DNA from: Amycolatopsis endophytica | GTDB taxonomy: Bacteria; Actinomycetota; Actinomycetes; Mycobacteriales; Pseudonocardiaceae | Direction of reading: 5' to 3' | Length of the DNA stretch: 64,000 bases | NCBI RefSeq assembly: GCF_013410405.1 | Contig: NZ_JACCFK010000002.1 | Span: forward strand, 1,178,001 to 1,242,000 | In this document: one piece after another, positions 17,117 to 26,651 of the stretch | Layout of the letters: every line of letters begins with the position of its first letter | Numbering within the stretch: position 1 is the first letter of the stretch | Made by a program: the position numbers and the translations under genes | The notes under the pieces: model-generated | What the model saw: only the letters and a program-made list of their open reading frames with translations | Databases searched by the model: none | Told to the model about the DNA's origin: nothing

Positions 17117-18024
17117 ATGAGCGAGCCGGCAGCCAAGGGCGACAACCGCAAGCGCGGCAACATCCGCCAGCGCGGCAAGTCCCTTCAGGTCCGCGTCTAC
17201 GCCGGCATCGACCCGATGATCGGGCGGCAGAGCTCCTCACTGAGACGGTCAAGGGCACCGACAAAGCCGCACCCCGCCAGGCGCAGAAAGTCATGACACG
17301 CTTGCAGGCTCAGGTCGACCGCCAGCGCGGCCCCGACTCCTCGGTCACGCTGTCCTACGCGATCGACGAGTGGCTCAAGACCGCCGACATCGAGGCCACC
17401 ATCCGGCACGGGTACGTGGGCTACATCAACCGCACGATCAAACCCGCCTCGGCAAGATCGCGGTCAACAAAATCACGGCCCGCTCCCTCGAAACCTTCTA
17501 CGCCGAACTCCGCCGATGCCGCCTCCGCTGCGACGGCCGCCCCTACGTCGAGCACAAGCTCGAGGGTGACCATGACTGCAAGGTCGCCAAGTGCAAGCCG
17601 CACAAGTGCAGCGGCATGGCCAACTCCAGCGTGCGTCAGATCCACTCGATCATCAGCGGCGTCCTCAACGCCGCCCTCCGCTGGGAGTGGATCAGCACGA
17701 ACCCGGCGCAGATCGCCCAGCGCGCGCCAGACAGCTCCACCGCCCGCCCCGCCCTCACCCGCCGACGCCGCCCGTCTCGTCGAGAAGGCCTTCGCGCTCG
17801 ACGAAGACTGGGGAGCCCTCGTCTGGCTGGTCATGACCACCGGCATCCGCCGCAGCTACACGAAGCTCCGCGGCGTGGGCCAGGAGAAGGACACCAAGAC
17901 CCACCAGATGCGCCGCATCGCCCTCGACACCGAAACGATCGTGCTCCTGCGCGAGCATAAGGCCCGCATGCAGCAACGCTGCCACGAACTCGGCGCCGGA
18001 TGGTCGGAGAACTCGTTCGTCTTC
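17117..18024 (+). pseudogene. Decayed tyrosine recombinase (integrase)
   Basis: Spliced over three frames the sequence is a tyrosine integrase: GNIRQRGKSLQVRVYAGIDP, then RLQAQVDRQRG and SYAIDEWL, then LGKIAVNKITARSLETFYAE with CRLRCDGRPYVEHKLEGDHD, then the start of the catalytic domain (WGALVWLVMTTGIRR, first active-site Arg). Frame changes occur near 17225, 17448 (one C lost from CCCTC) and 17722 (two bases lost from a GC repeat). About 25 codons are missing between TTGIRR and SYTKLRG. The IS256 end removes the rest, including HxxR and the tyrosine. Not functional. Confidence 0.88.
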
Positions 18025-18052
18025 GGGACTATCTCGTGATCGGTGTTTCTGG
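18025..18052 (+). repeat. IS256 left terminal inverted repeat
   Basis: Core GATCGGTGTTTCTGG at 18038-18052. The inverted partner is at 20842-20869. It directly abuts the truncated integrase sequence. Confidence 0.8.
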
Positions 18053-18060
18053 CGGTTTGG

Positions 18061-19345
18061 TTAGTAGGTTTCGGCGGCCGGCCAGCGGTCACCGAAGGTG
18101 ATGGCGAAGGCATTGAGTACGGGTTTCCAGCGCATCGTCCATCGGGCGCGGCCTGTGCCGGTGGGGTCCAGGCTGCGAGTCACAAGATACAGACACTTCA
18201 GCGCGGCCTGCTCGGTCGGGAAGTGGCCACGGGCCCGCACCGCCCGCCGATATCGGGCGTTCAGGGATTCGATCGCGTTGGTCGAGCAGATCATCCTCCT
18301 GATCTCGACGTCATAGTCGAGGAACGGCACGAACTCGGTCCAGGCGTTGCGCCATAACCGGATCAGTGCCGGGTATTTCGCGGACCACCGGTCGTCCAGT
18401 TCCTCTAGCGCGGTCTCCGCCGCTGCGGCGCTGGGTGCCTCATACATGGCTTTGAGGTCCCGTTTGAGCGCGTCGGTGTATTTCCGCGAAGTAAGCCGGA
18501 ACGAATTGCGGATTAGGTGGATGATGCAGGTTTGCACGATCGCGGCCGGCCAGACTTGTTCCACCACCTCGGGCAGGCCTTTCAAGCCGTCGCAGACGAG
18601 GAAGAACACGTCGGCCACGCCGCGGTTTTTCAGGTCGACCAGGACGCTCATCCAGAATTTGGCGCCCTCGCCGCCGCTTCCGGCCCACAGGCCGAGCACG
18701 TCCTTGCGGCCGTCCACGGTGACGCCGATGGCGGCGTAGAAGGGCCGGTTGGCCACCTGGCCGTCGCGGACCTTGACCACGATCGCGTCGATGAACACCG
18801 CGGCGTAGACGACGTCGAGCGGACGGCTGGCCCAGTCCTGCATCTCCGCCACCACCTTATCGGTGATCCGGGAGATCGTTTCCTTGCTCACCGAGGCACT
18901 GTAGATCTCGGCGAAATGCGCCGAGATTTCCCCGGTGGTCATACCCTTCGCATACAGTGACAGCACGATCTCGTCCACATCGGTGAGCCGGCGTTGCCTC
19001 TTCTTCACAATCTGCGGCTCAAACGTCGATTCCCGATCCCGCGGAACCTCGGTCTCCACCTCGCCGGCCGCGTCCGAGAGCACCGTCTTCTTCCGTGCAC
19101 CGTTACGCACATTCGTCGAATCACGACCGCGCTCAGCACGGTTCTTTTCGTGGCCGAGGTGTTCGGTCATCTCCTCGTTCAGCGCGGTTTCCAACACGTT
19201 CTTGGTGAACAACTTCAACAGCCCGTTCGGGCCGGTCAGCCCCCAGCCCCCGCTGCCGGGCCTCGGCCACCATCGCCGCCGCAGCCGCCTGCTCCGGCGA
19301 CAACGGCTTCTCACTCTTACGTGGAGTCACAGCCCCAGATGTCAT
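18061..19345 (-). pseudogene. IS256-family transposase with one frameshift
   Basis: ATG 19345 (MTSGAVTPRKSEKPLSPEQA) opens the frame as far as about 19247, where a G5 run (CTGGGGGCTGACC on the minus strand) shifts it; the rest, LTGPNGLLKLFTKNVLETAL to WPAAETY, runs in the next frame to TAA at 18061. Together they make a full mutator-type transposase of about 427 residues with DDE motifs: D in FIDAIVVKVRD, D in FFLVCDGLKGLPE, E in CSTNAIESLNARYRR. One extra G is the simplest cause; slippage on G5 restoring the frame cannot be excluded. Confidence 0.85.
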
Positions 19346-19388
19346 CCTTACCCTGGTCGTAGGTGTCCGGAAGCTGCCCATAGGCTCT

Positions 19389-19408
19389 CCGGCACCCAGG
19401 GGTGCCGG
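19389..19408. repeat. 20-base palindrome between the two transposase genes
   Basis: CCGGCACCC-AG-GGGTGCCGG is a perfect 9-bp stem with a 2-base centre, 44 bases upstream of the IS256 transposase start. It may be the IS110 insertion target or an end structure. A related CCCGGCACCCC occurs near 19455. Confidence 0.5.
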
Positions 19409-20800
19409 GTATGGCTTTGATGTCACCGCCGCCGATGGCCTTGAGTGATTGGCCGCCCGGCACCCCGCGACGACTCGACCGCTAATTGGGATGCGCGACG
19501 TGGATCGCTGTGTAAGGACGCGACGGCGAAGTCGTCTGTTGGGCCGTGACCGCGACATCATCCGAGTAGGAGGTGGCCGTGCCCGAGCTCTGGGCCGGAA
19601 TCGACGCAGGCAAATCGCATCACCATTGCGTCGTGGTGGACGCCGACGGGAAACGACGGCTGTCCCGGCGAGTCGCCAACGACGAGACGGCGCTGTTGGA
19701 ACTCCTCGCCGACGTTGCCGAACTCTCCGGCGAAGGCACCGCAACCTGGGCGATCGATCTCAACGGCGGAGGCGCGGCGTTGCTGCTGGCGCTGCTGGTC
19801 AACCACGATCAGCGCTTGCTCTACATTCCCGGCCGCACCGTCTACCACGCGGCAGCCAGCTACCGCGGAGACGGCAAGACCGATGCCAAGGACGCCGCGA
19901 TCATCGCAGACCAGGCCCGCATGCGGCGCGACCTGCAACCGTTGAGGCCAGGCGACGAAATCAGTGTGGACCTGCGGATCCTGACCTCTCGCCGCACCGA
20001 CCTGATCTGCGATCGCACCCGAACGATCAACCGTCTGCGAGCCCAACTGCTCGACTATTTCCCTGCTCTCGAGCGGGCTTTCGATTACAGTGCCAGCAAA
20101 GCCGCGCTCACCCTGCTTACCGGTTACCAAACTCCTGACGCGCTGCGCCGAATCGGGCAGTCCCGCCTGGAAACGTGTGCGCAACCGGAAAGTCCGCAAC
20201 GCCGCTGCCGTCGCGGCAATCGCGATCGAGGCCGCCGCGGCGCAACACACGGCCTTGCCCGGCCAACGGCTCGCCGCCGACATGGTCATACGGCTGGCGA
20301 AGGCGGTGATCGCTCTCAACGAGGAAATCGCCGAGATCGACACCCTTATCGAGAGGCGGTTCCGCCAGCACCGACACGCCGAGATCATCCTGAGCCTCCC
20401 CGGATTCGGCCCCCTGCTCGGTGCGGAGTTCCTTGCCGCAACCGGAGGGGACATGACGCTGTTCGGAACCGCCAACCGCCAACCGCCTCGCCGGCGTCGC
20501 CGGGCTCGCGCCCACACCCCGCGATTCCGGACGGGTCAGCGGAAACCTGCACCGGCCACGCCGCTACGATCGGCGCCTGCTGCGAGCCCTCTACCTCTCG
20601 GCGCTGGCCAGCATCCGCTGGTGCGACGCATCCAAGACCTACTACGACCGCAAGAGGGCCGAAGGGAAACGGCACACCCAGGCCGTCATCGCGCTCGCAC
20701 GCCGGCGACTCAACGTCCTCTGGGCCATGCTGCGCGACAACACGCGATACCACGTCGAACCCGCAGCGCTTGCGGCTTGACAACATCATTGGGAATCACT
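19409..20800 (+). mobile_element. IS110-family element, approximate limits
   Basis: An IS110-type transposase gene (19579-20780) with about 170 bases of upstream noncoding DNA lies inside the IS256 element. IS110 elements have no long inverted repeats, so the limits given here are estimates. In this family the noncoding end can encode the bridge RNA that guides insertion. Confidence 0.5.
19579..20780 (+). pseudogene. IS110-family transposase with two frameshifts
   Basis: GTG 19579 follows TAGGAGG. The N-terminal DEDD domain starts PELWAGIDAGKSHHHCVVVD, with GKTDAKDAAIIADQ carrying later acidic residues. Near 20177 the frame changes (ETC versus the expected ETW-RNRKVRNA), and at 20467-20487 three tandem AACCGCC copies replace an expected two, a 7-bp duplication that shifts the frame again. 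The last part (RLAGVAGLAPTPRDSGRVSG ... VEPAALAA) contains the C-terminal serine domain and ends TGA 20780. Repairing the two shifts gives about 400 residues, full family length. Confidence 0.88.
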
Positions 20801-20841
20801 CACAGTGCCCATCCCGCCGGACCTCAGCCCCGCGTGTCGGG

Positions 20842-20869
20842 CCAGAAACACCGATCTTGAAACAGGCCC
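20842..20869 (-). repeat. IS256 right terminal inverted repeat
   Basis: CCAGAAACACCGATC at 20842-20856 is the exact inverse of the core of the left repeat; the outer 13 bases match with five differences. Confidence 0.75.
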
Positions 20870-20967
20870 CTCCGAGGCACGCGTGCCGGGGTCTTTGGTC
20901 AGATCCGGCGCCGGATGGAACCTGATCGCGAGCTGTGCACCAGGCCGCACGTGCGGGCCGTTGCGGG

Positions 20968-22581
20968 TCACCCCACGACCCCCGTCGAATGCACGACCTT
21001 CCCGCCGACCACGGTCAGCTCCGCCGTGATCGCGGGTATCCGCGCGGCCGGCACCGTGAAGTAGTCGTCGCTGAGGACGGCGAGATCGGCTCTGGCGCCG
21101 GGACGCAGGTGACCACGGTCTGCCTCCTCGAAGCTCAGCCACGCACTTCCGGCCGTGTAGGCTTCGAGCGCCCGCTCGCGGCTGAACAGGTGCTGCGCGG
21201 AGCGGCGCCGCACCCCGTCCAGCGAGGTGCCGGCGACCAGCCACCACAAGGACAGCCAGGGACTGTACGACGAAGCGCGGCTCGCGTCCGTTCCCGCGGC
21301 CACGGGGATCCCTTCGGCGAGGATGTCGGCGACCGGCGGGACCGCGTCCAACGAGCCCGGCCCCCACGCCGCTTCCGACGCCGCGGCCTTGAACACCTGG
21401 TGGTCGTCGAGCACGATCCCCGCGCCCAGAGCCTTGAGCCGGCGCAGGTTCCGAGCGCCGACCCGGTCCGCGTGCGACAGGGTGAACCGCAGCCCGTGCA
21501 AGGGGATGAGCTGGTCGACCGCCTCCCAGCAGTCGAGGATCACGTCGATCGAGGAATCCAGGACGGCGTGGATGTTCATCGGCCAGCCACGCGCGGCCGT
21601 GGCGTAGGTGATGTCGTAGAGCTGAGCGGCGGCCGGCTCACTTATCCGGAAGTCTTCCAGGCCCTCGAAGTCGTGGCAGCCGAAGTGGACGACCTCGCCG
21701 ATACCGAGCACCTGCAGCATCCCATCCCCGAACCGGGACCGCGCGTGCCGCAACCAGCCGTCGAGCTGAGCCTGTTCCTGCCCCGGGTCGACCGCGGACA
21801 GGAACAACCGCGTGCGCATCGACAGTTCACCACGGCGCCACAACGTGAACAGCGGGTCGTAGCGCTCCGGGCCCATCCCGAAACCACCCGCGTCCACGAT
21901 CCCGGTGAGGCCAGCGGCATGCAGGTCGGCGAACATCGCGGCGGTGGAGCGCAGCTGCTCGTCGGCGCCGGGAACGGCCATCGCATCGAGGCAATGGGTG
22001 AAGGCACCCATCCCGTGCACCCGCCCGGTCGGCTCCCCGGTCGCCGGATCACGCTCCACCCAGCCGCCCGGCGGATCGCCGGCCAGACGGTCCAGGCCGG
22101 TCGCGCGCAGCGCGGCCGAGTTGAGCACCGCTACCTCGTACAGGGCCTGCAGGTACACGGGATGGTCGGGGGCGATGGCGTCGAGCTCCGCCCGGGTGGG
22201 TTCGCGGGACTCGGCGAACTGACAGGGGTGCCAACCGCCGATCGCCCGGACCCACTCCCCCGGGGGACGGTCGCGCACGGCCGTCTCGATCGTGACGAGT
22301 GCGCTCGCCACGTCGGGCACCCCGGTCCAGTGCAGCTCGGCCGTCCAGGTCGCACCCGCCCGTGCGGCGTGCAGGTGCCCGTCGATGAGGCCGGGGATCA
22401 CCCGGCGGCCCCGCAGATCCACCACACGCGTGCCGGGACCGGCGCACTCCCCCGCCTCCTCGCCGCAGGCGAGCACCCGCCCGTCGCGGACGGCGAGCGC
22501 CCCGGCCTCTCGTCCCCGGCCGGTCCAGATCCGGCCGTTGACGTAGAGCTCGTCGGCGGCGTTCTTCGTGGAGTCAGCCAC
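20968..22581 (-). CDS. YtcJ-type amidohydrolase
   Basis: 537 residues from GTG 22581. Amidohydrolase-superfamily features: metal-binding GLIDGHLHAARAG near residue 65, later histidines in MNIHAVLD and TLSHADR, and the C-terminal metal aspartate in VAAGTDASRASSYSPW. The long insert and closing RPGARADLAVLSDD belong to the Amidohydro_3/YtcJ group, which hydrolyses amides or cyclic amides. Last gene of the set A operon (27593 to 20968), 13 bases after the preceding amidohydrolase, so both probably act in one pathway. Confidence 0.88.
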   Translation of the reverse strand: MADSTKNAADELYVNGRIWTGRGREAGALAVRDGRVLACGEEAGECAGPGTRVVDLRGRRVIPGLIDGHLHAARAGATWTAELHWTGVPDVASALVTIETAVRDRPPGEWVRAIGGWHPCQFAESREPTRAELDAIAPDHPVYLQALYEVAVLNSAALRATGLDRLAGDPPGGWVERDPATGEPTGRVHGMGAFTHCLDAMAVPGADEQLRSTAAMFADLHAAGLTGIVDAGGFGMGPERYDPLFTLWRRGELSMRTRLFLSAVDPGQEQAQLDGWLRHARSRFGDGMLQVLGIGEVVHFGCHDFEGLEDFRISEPAAAQLYDITYATAARGWPMNIHAVLDSSIDVILDCWEAVDQLIPLHGLRFTLSHADRVGARNLRRLKALGAGIVLDDHQVFKAAASEAAWGPGSLDAVPPVADILAEGIPVAAGTDASRASSYSPWLSLWWLVAGTSLDGVRRRSAQHLFSRERALEAYTAGSAWLSFEEADRGHLRPGARADLAVLSDDYFTVPAARIPAITAELTVVGGKVVHSTGVVG

Positions 22582-22594
22582 GTGACCTTCTTCC

Positions 22595-23917
22595 TTACAG
22601 AGACCGGTTCTTCAGCAGATCGTCCCGGGAGGAGCGGACCCGCTCGCGCAGCACGGGCAGGTCGTGCCGCAGCATCCGCCCACCCGCCTTCACCTGCTCG
22701 CCCGCGACGAACACGGCTTCCACGTTCTGGCTGTCGGCGAGGGTGATGGCGGCGGGCAGGTGGTTGACCAGGAACAGGTTCGGCAGCTCGACGTCGAGCA
22801 GGATCAGGTCGGCCTCTTTCCCTGGGGTGATCGAGCCGATCCGGTCGTCGAGTCCGAGTGCGCGAGCGCCTTCGATCGTGGCCATGCGCACGACGTCCGC
22901 CGCGGTGATGGTCAGCTCCGGCAGAACCTCGCCCCGGCTCAGCGCGAGGTGGTTCTGCCAGCCCCGCTCGGCTTCAAGCGTCCCGCGCATCTCGGCGAAC
23001 AGGCTCCCGCCGACGCCGGACACCACGTCCACGCTCAGGCTCGGCTCGAGCCCCGCCGCGCGCACCCGGCCGGTCGCGGGATAGCCGTGCCCCATCTGCA
23101 TCTCCACCCTGGGTGACAGGGAGACGTGGCCGCCCGAGTCGGCGATCATGCCCAGTTCCTCGTCCGTGCAGGTGTTGCAGTGCACGAAGACCAGATCGGG
23201 GCCCAGCAGGCCACGGCGGTGCAGGTCGGTGACCGAACGGACCTGGCCCAGGAGCCCCACTCCAACGTGCGTGGACAGGCGGACGTCCAGTTCCCTGGCC
23301 AGCTCCAGGTCGGTCACGGCTTCCTCGACCGGGCCGAACTCCGGGCCGAGGCTGGCGATCGCGAAGGTCAGCAGCGAGTCCTTCGACGGGAAATAGCGTT
23401 CGGCGACCCGGACGACGTCCGAGCGGTACCAGCCGGCCTGCGGTGACCAGGGATTGCCGTAGCCGAAGACGGCCCGGACACCGGACTCCGCGAGCCCGTG
23501 CACCGCCTCGTCGGCGTGCTCGGGAGTCCGGATGATGTGCGACCAGTCCATGATCGTGGTGATGCCCGAGTCCAGCGCCTCGATCGCGCCGAGCAGGTCG
23601 GCGACGTACACGTCGTCCGGGGTGAACCGCGGTCCGAGCTCGAGCAGCATCTGCTCGACGTACTGCCCGAGCGTCCAGTCCGCGGCGATCTGCCGGACGG
23701 CGGCTTGCCACAGGTGCCGGTGCGTGTCGACCAGACCGGGCAGCACGATGCGGTTCTCCGCGTCGACGATCCTGGCGTCGGTCACCTCGAGTTCCGGGGC
23801 GACCGCCCGGATGACGCCGTCCTCGATGAGTACGTCGCCTCGGGGCAGAGTACCGATGGCGGGGTCCACGCTGAAGACGATGCCGCCGGTGATGAGGGTT
23901 CTCGTTCTCGTGGTCAT
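22595..23917 (-). CDS. AtzA/TrzA-type amidohydrolase
   Basis: 440 residues from ATG 23917. Metal motif VDTHRHLW (H66, H68), further ligands in LSTHVGVG and FVHCNTC, and the aspartate in LSVDVVSGVGGS. C-terminal GSITPGKEADLILLD is standard. The family (atrazine chlorohydrolase, 8-oxoguanine deaminase, hydroxydechloroatrazine hydrolase) removes amino, chloro or alkylamino groups from N-heterocycles. A close paralogue with the same DTHRH, ADWTLGQY and EMQMGHG motifs lies at 38444 in set B. Substrate unknown. Confidence 0.9.
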   Translation of the reverse strand: MTTRTRTLITGGIVFSVDPAIGTLPRGDVLIEDGVIRAVAPELEVTDARIVDAENRIVLPGLVDTHRHLWQAAVRQIAADWTLGQYVEQMLLELGPRFTPDDVYVADLLGAIEALDSGITTIMDWSHIIRTPEHADEAVHGLAESGVRAVFGYGNPWSPQAGWYRSDVVRVAERYFPSKDSLLTFAIASLGPEFGPVEEAVTDLELARELDVRLSTHVGVGLLGQVRSVTDLHRRGLLGPDLVFVHCNTCTDEELGMIADSGGHVSLSPRVEMQMGHGYPATGRVRAAGLEPSLSVDVVSGVGGSLFAEMRGTLEAERGWQNHLALSRGEVLPELTITAADVVRMATIEGARALGLDDRIGSITPGKEADLILLDVELPNLFLVNHLPAAITLADSQNVEAVFVAGEQVKAGGRMLRHDLPVLRERVRSSRDDLLKNRSL

Positions 23918-23922
23918 GGCTC

Positions 23923-25386
23923 TCACCACTCGACCGCGATGTACTTGGATTCGGTGAACTCGAGCATGCCCTCGTGCCCGCCCTCGCGACCGATCCCGCT
24001 TTGCTTCGTGCCGCCGAAGGGCGCGGCCGGATCCGAGACCACCCCGCGGTTCAGCCCGACCATGCCGGAGTCCAGAGCTTCGGCGACCCGCAGCCCCCGC
24101 GCGAGGTCTGCGGTGCAGACGTAGGACACCAGCCCGTATTCGGTGTCGTTCGCCAGCTCCACCGCCTCCGCTTCCCGGTCGAACGCGACCACCGGCGCGA
24201 CCGGCCCGAAGATCTCCTGCGTCAGCACGGGCGCACCCGGCGGGACATCGGCGAGCACCGTCGGCGGGTAGAAGTGCCCCGGCCCGTCCACGGAAGAGCC
24301 GGGAGTGACGACGGTCGCGCCCATCGCCACCGTTCGCGCCACCAGGTCCGCCACCTTGTCCCGCGATTCGGCGTTGACCAGCGGGCCAAGTGCCACACCT
24401 TCCTCGAGTCCGTGCCCCATCCGCAGTTCGCCCATCCTCGCCGCGAGCAGCGCGGTGAACTCCTCGGCCACCGGACGTTCGACGTAGAACCGGTTGGCCG
24501 CCGTGCACGCCTCCCCGCCGTTGCGCATCTTCGCGACCATCGCGATGTCCACCGCGGCCTCGAGGTCGGCGTCGGCGAACACGAGGAACGGCGCGTTGCC
24601 GCCCAATTCCATGGACGAACTGACCACGGTCTCACCCGCGCCGGCCAGGAGCCGCCTGCCGACCTCGGTCGAGCCGGTGAACGACACCTTCCGCACCCGG
24701 GGGTCGTCCATCATCGCGCGCACGACGACCCCGGATCGGGCCGAGGGCAGCACGTTCACCACGCCCGCCGGCACGCCGGCTTCGGTGAGGATTCCGGCGA
24801 TCGCGAGCGCCGCCAGCGGAGTTTCACTGGCAGGCTTGAGCACCACGGTGCAGCCCGCGGCGAGCGCGGGGCCGATCTTGCGCGTCGCCATCGCGGCCGG
24901 GAAGTTCCACGGGGTGACCAGCACGCACACGCCGATCGGTTGCCGCAGCACGAGAATCCGGTTGGCCCCGGACGGTGCCGTCTGGACGGTGCCGAGCCCG
25001 CGCACCGCCTCTTCCGAGTACCACCGGAAGAACTCCGCGGCGTAGGCGACCTCACCGCGGGCATCCGCCAGCGTCTTGCCGTTCTCCAGCACGATCAACG
25101 CGGCGAGGCCGTCCGCGCGTTCGGTCATCAGCTCGAAGGCGCGGCGCAGGATTTCGGCTCGCTCCCTCGGGGCGGTCGCCGCCCAGCCCGGCCCGGCCTG
25201 GTGCGCCGCGGTGACGGCGTCGAGCCCGTCGTTCACGGACGCGCTCGCGACCGAGGCGATCTCCTGCTCCGTGGCCGGGTCGGCGACGGAGATGCGGGCA
25301 CCGTCCGAGGCAGGCCGCCAAGCGCCGCCGATGAACAACTCGGCCGGCACCGCCTTCACGATCCCGTCGAGGTCGATGGTCTTCAC
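23923..25386 (-). CDS. Aldehyde dehydrogenase (succinate-semialdehyde type)
   Basis: 487 residues. Catalytic E260 (MELGGNAP) and C294 (NGGEACTAANRF), TPWNFP cofactor segment and SFTGSTEVG are all intact. PFGGTKQSGIGREGG near the end is typical of the SSADH/GabD branch, which oxidises semialdehydes to acids. Lies between the M24 and amidohydrolase genes of set A with gaps of 10 and 5 bases. The set B counterpart at 41183 is clearly a different subfamily. Confidence 0.93.
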   Translation of the reverse strand: MKTIDLDGIVKAVPAELFIGGAWRPASDGARISVADPATEQEIASVASASVNDGLDAVTAAHQAGPGWAATAPRERAEILRRAFELMTERADGLAALIVLENGKTLADARGEVAYAAEFFRWYSEEAVRGLGTVQTAPSGANRILVLRQPIGVCVLVTPWNFPAAMATRKIGPALAAGCTVVLKPASETPLAALAIAGILTEAGVPAGVVNVLPSARSGVVVRAMMDDPRVRKVSFTGSTEVGRRLLAGAGETVVSSSMELGGNAPFLVFADADLEAAVDIAMVAKMRNGGEACTAANRFYVERPVAEEFTALLAARMGELRMGHGLEEGVALGPLVNAESRDKVADLVARTVAMGATVVTPGSSVDGPGHFYPPTVLADVPPGAPVLTQEIFGPVAPVVAFDREAEAVELANDTEYGLVSYVCTADLARGLRVAEALDSGMVGLNRGVVSDPAAPFGGTKQSGIGREGGHEGMLEFTESKYIAVEW

Positions 25387-25396
25387 GGCACTCCTG

Positions 25397-26650
25397 TCAG
25401 TACTCGTTGGCGATGAACAGTTCCTGCGCGGGGAACTTGGTGATCACGTGCGCGCCCTGCTCGGTCACGACGACCTCCTCCTCGATCCGTGCCGCGGAGA
25501 ACCCGTCGGCGGCCGGACAGTAGGTCTCGAGCGCGAACACCATTCCCGGCTGGATCTCGACCGGGTTGCTCAGGCTGTTGAGCCGGGAGATGATCGGCCG
25601 CTCGTGGAGGCCGAGCCCGAGCCCGTGGCCGAACTGCAGACCGAAGGCCGCCATCTCGTTCGCGAACCCGAACTCGGTGGCGGCCGGCCACACGCGGGCG
25701 ACCTCGTCCGTCCCGACGCCCGGGCCCACGACCTCGATGGCGGCGTCCATCCACTCGCGAGCCCTGGTGTAGGCGTCACGCTGGGCCGCGGTGGCGCTGC
25801 CGACGCTGAACGTGCGGTAGTAGCAGGTCCGGTACCCGTTGTAGGACTGGATGATGTCGAAGAACGCCTGGTCGCCAGGGCGGATGAGGCGGTCGGAGAA
25901 GTTGTGCGGGTGTGGGTTGCAGCGCTCCCCGGAGACCGCGTTGATCGCCTCGACCTGATCCGAGCCCATCTCGTACAGCCGCTTGTTGGCCAGCGCGACG
26001 ATCTCGTTTTCCCGGATGCCGGGCTTGAGCACCTCCACGATGTCCTGGTAGACGCCATCGACCATCGCGGCGGCCTGGGTGAGCAGGGTGATCTCGTCAG
26101 CCGACTTGATCTGCCGCGCGTCCAGCATCAGCTGCTGCGCGTCGAGCACCCGCAACCCTTGCCGCTGCATTTCGAACAGGAAGGGCGGCTCCACGATGTC
26201 CACGCCCACCGGCTGGTCCGCCAGTCCGGCGTCGGTGAGCATGCCCTTGATCTCCCGGACCGCGGACTCCATCAGGCCCGCGCTCGGCGCGATCGCCCCG
26301 CGCAGGCCCAGCATTCCGGCCCGCGAGTTCTCGGGCAGGAGCCACGGTGAGTACAGCTGGTGGTGTCTGGCGGCAGAGCCGAAGTCCCACAGCACCGGCT
26401 CTCCGCCGCGGGTCAGCAGCGCGTACCGGGTCATCTTGTCGCCGAGCGCGCCGCCGATCCACGTCTGTGTCACGTACCGGATGTTGTAGAAGTCGAACAG
26501 CAGGAAGGCACCGCACTCGGACGACTCCAGTGCCGCCCTGGCCCGGCCGATGCGGTAGTCGCGCAGCCGTCCGAAGTCGACCCGCTGTTCGAAGTCCACC
26601 GCGCCGTGGCCCGGCGCGGGCAAGGGGCGCGCGCTCACGACGGCGGTCAT
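25397..26650 (-). CDS. M24 (creatinase/aminopeptidase P-fold) protein lacking two metal ligands
   Basis: 417 residues from ATG 26650. The N-terminal creatinase domain has FDFYNIRYVT, as in DddP-like proteins. In the catalytic domain D265 (FFDII) is kept, but the next two aspartates normally binding metal are replaced: I267 and Y277 (TCYYRT). H342 (FGHG), E375 (FALETY) and the glutamate in ARIEEE remain. Creatinase and ectoine hydrolase are metal-free members of this fold, so a metal-independent hydrolase of a C-N bond is a reasonable inference. One base separates it from the dehydrogenase gene upstream. Confidence 0.88.
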   Translation of the reverse strand: MTAVVSARPLPAPGHGAVDFEQRVDFGRLRDYRIGRARAALESSECGAFLLFDFYNIRYVTQTWIGGALGDKMTRYALLTRGGEPVLWDFGSAARHHQLYSPWLLPENSRAGMLGLRGAIAPSAGLMESAVREIKGMLTDAGLADQPVGVDIVEPPFLFEMQRQGLRVLDAQQLMLDARQIKSADEITLLTQAAAMVDGVYQDIVEVLKPGIRENEIVALANKRLYEMGSDQVEAINAVSGERCNPHPHNFSDRLIRPGDQAFFDIIQSYNGYRTCYYRTFSVGSATAAQRDAYTRAREWMDAAIEVVGPGVGTDEVARVWPAATEFGFANEMAAFGLQFGHGLGLGLHERPIISRLNSLSNPVEIQPGMVFALETYCPAADGFSAARIEEEVVVTEQGAHVITKFPAQELFIANEY

Positions 26651-26651
26651 C

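Larger units (their letters stand above)
18025..20869. mobile_element. IS256-family element carrying a nested IS110 element
   Basis: 28-base terminal inverted repeats at 18025-18052 and 20842-20869 match at 23 positions and share the exact core GATCGGTGTTTCTGG. The left end holds an IS256-type transposase reading leftward; the region between its start (19345) and the right repeat is filled by an IS110-family transposase gene. No 8-9 bp target duplication is visible (tcgtcttc left, ctccgagg right), and the integrase does not resume to the right, so the flank was rearranged or deleted after insertion. Confidence 0.75.
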
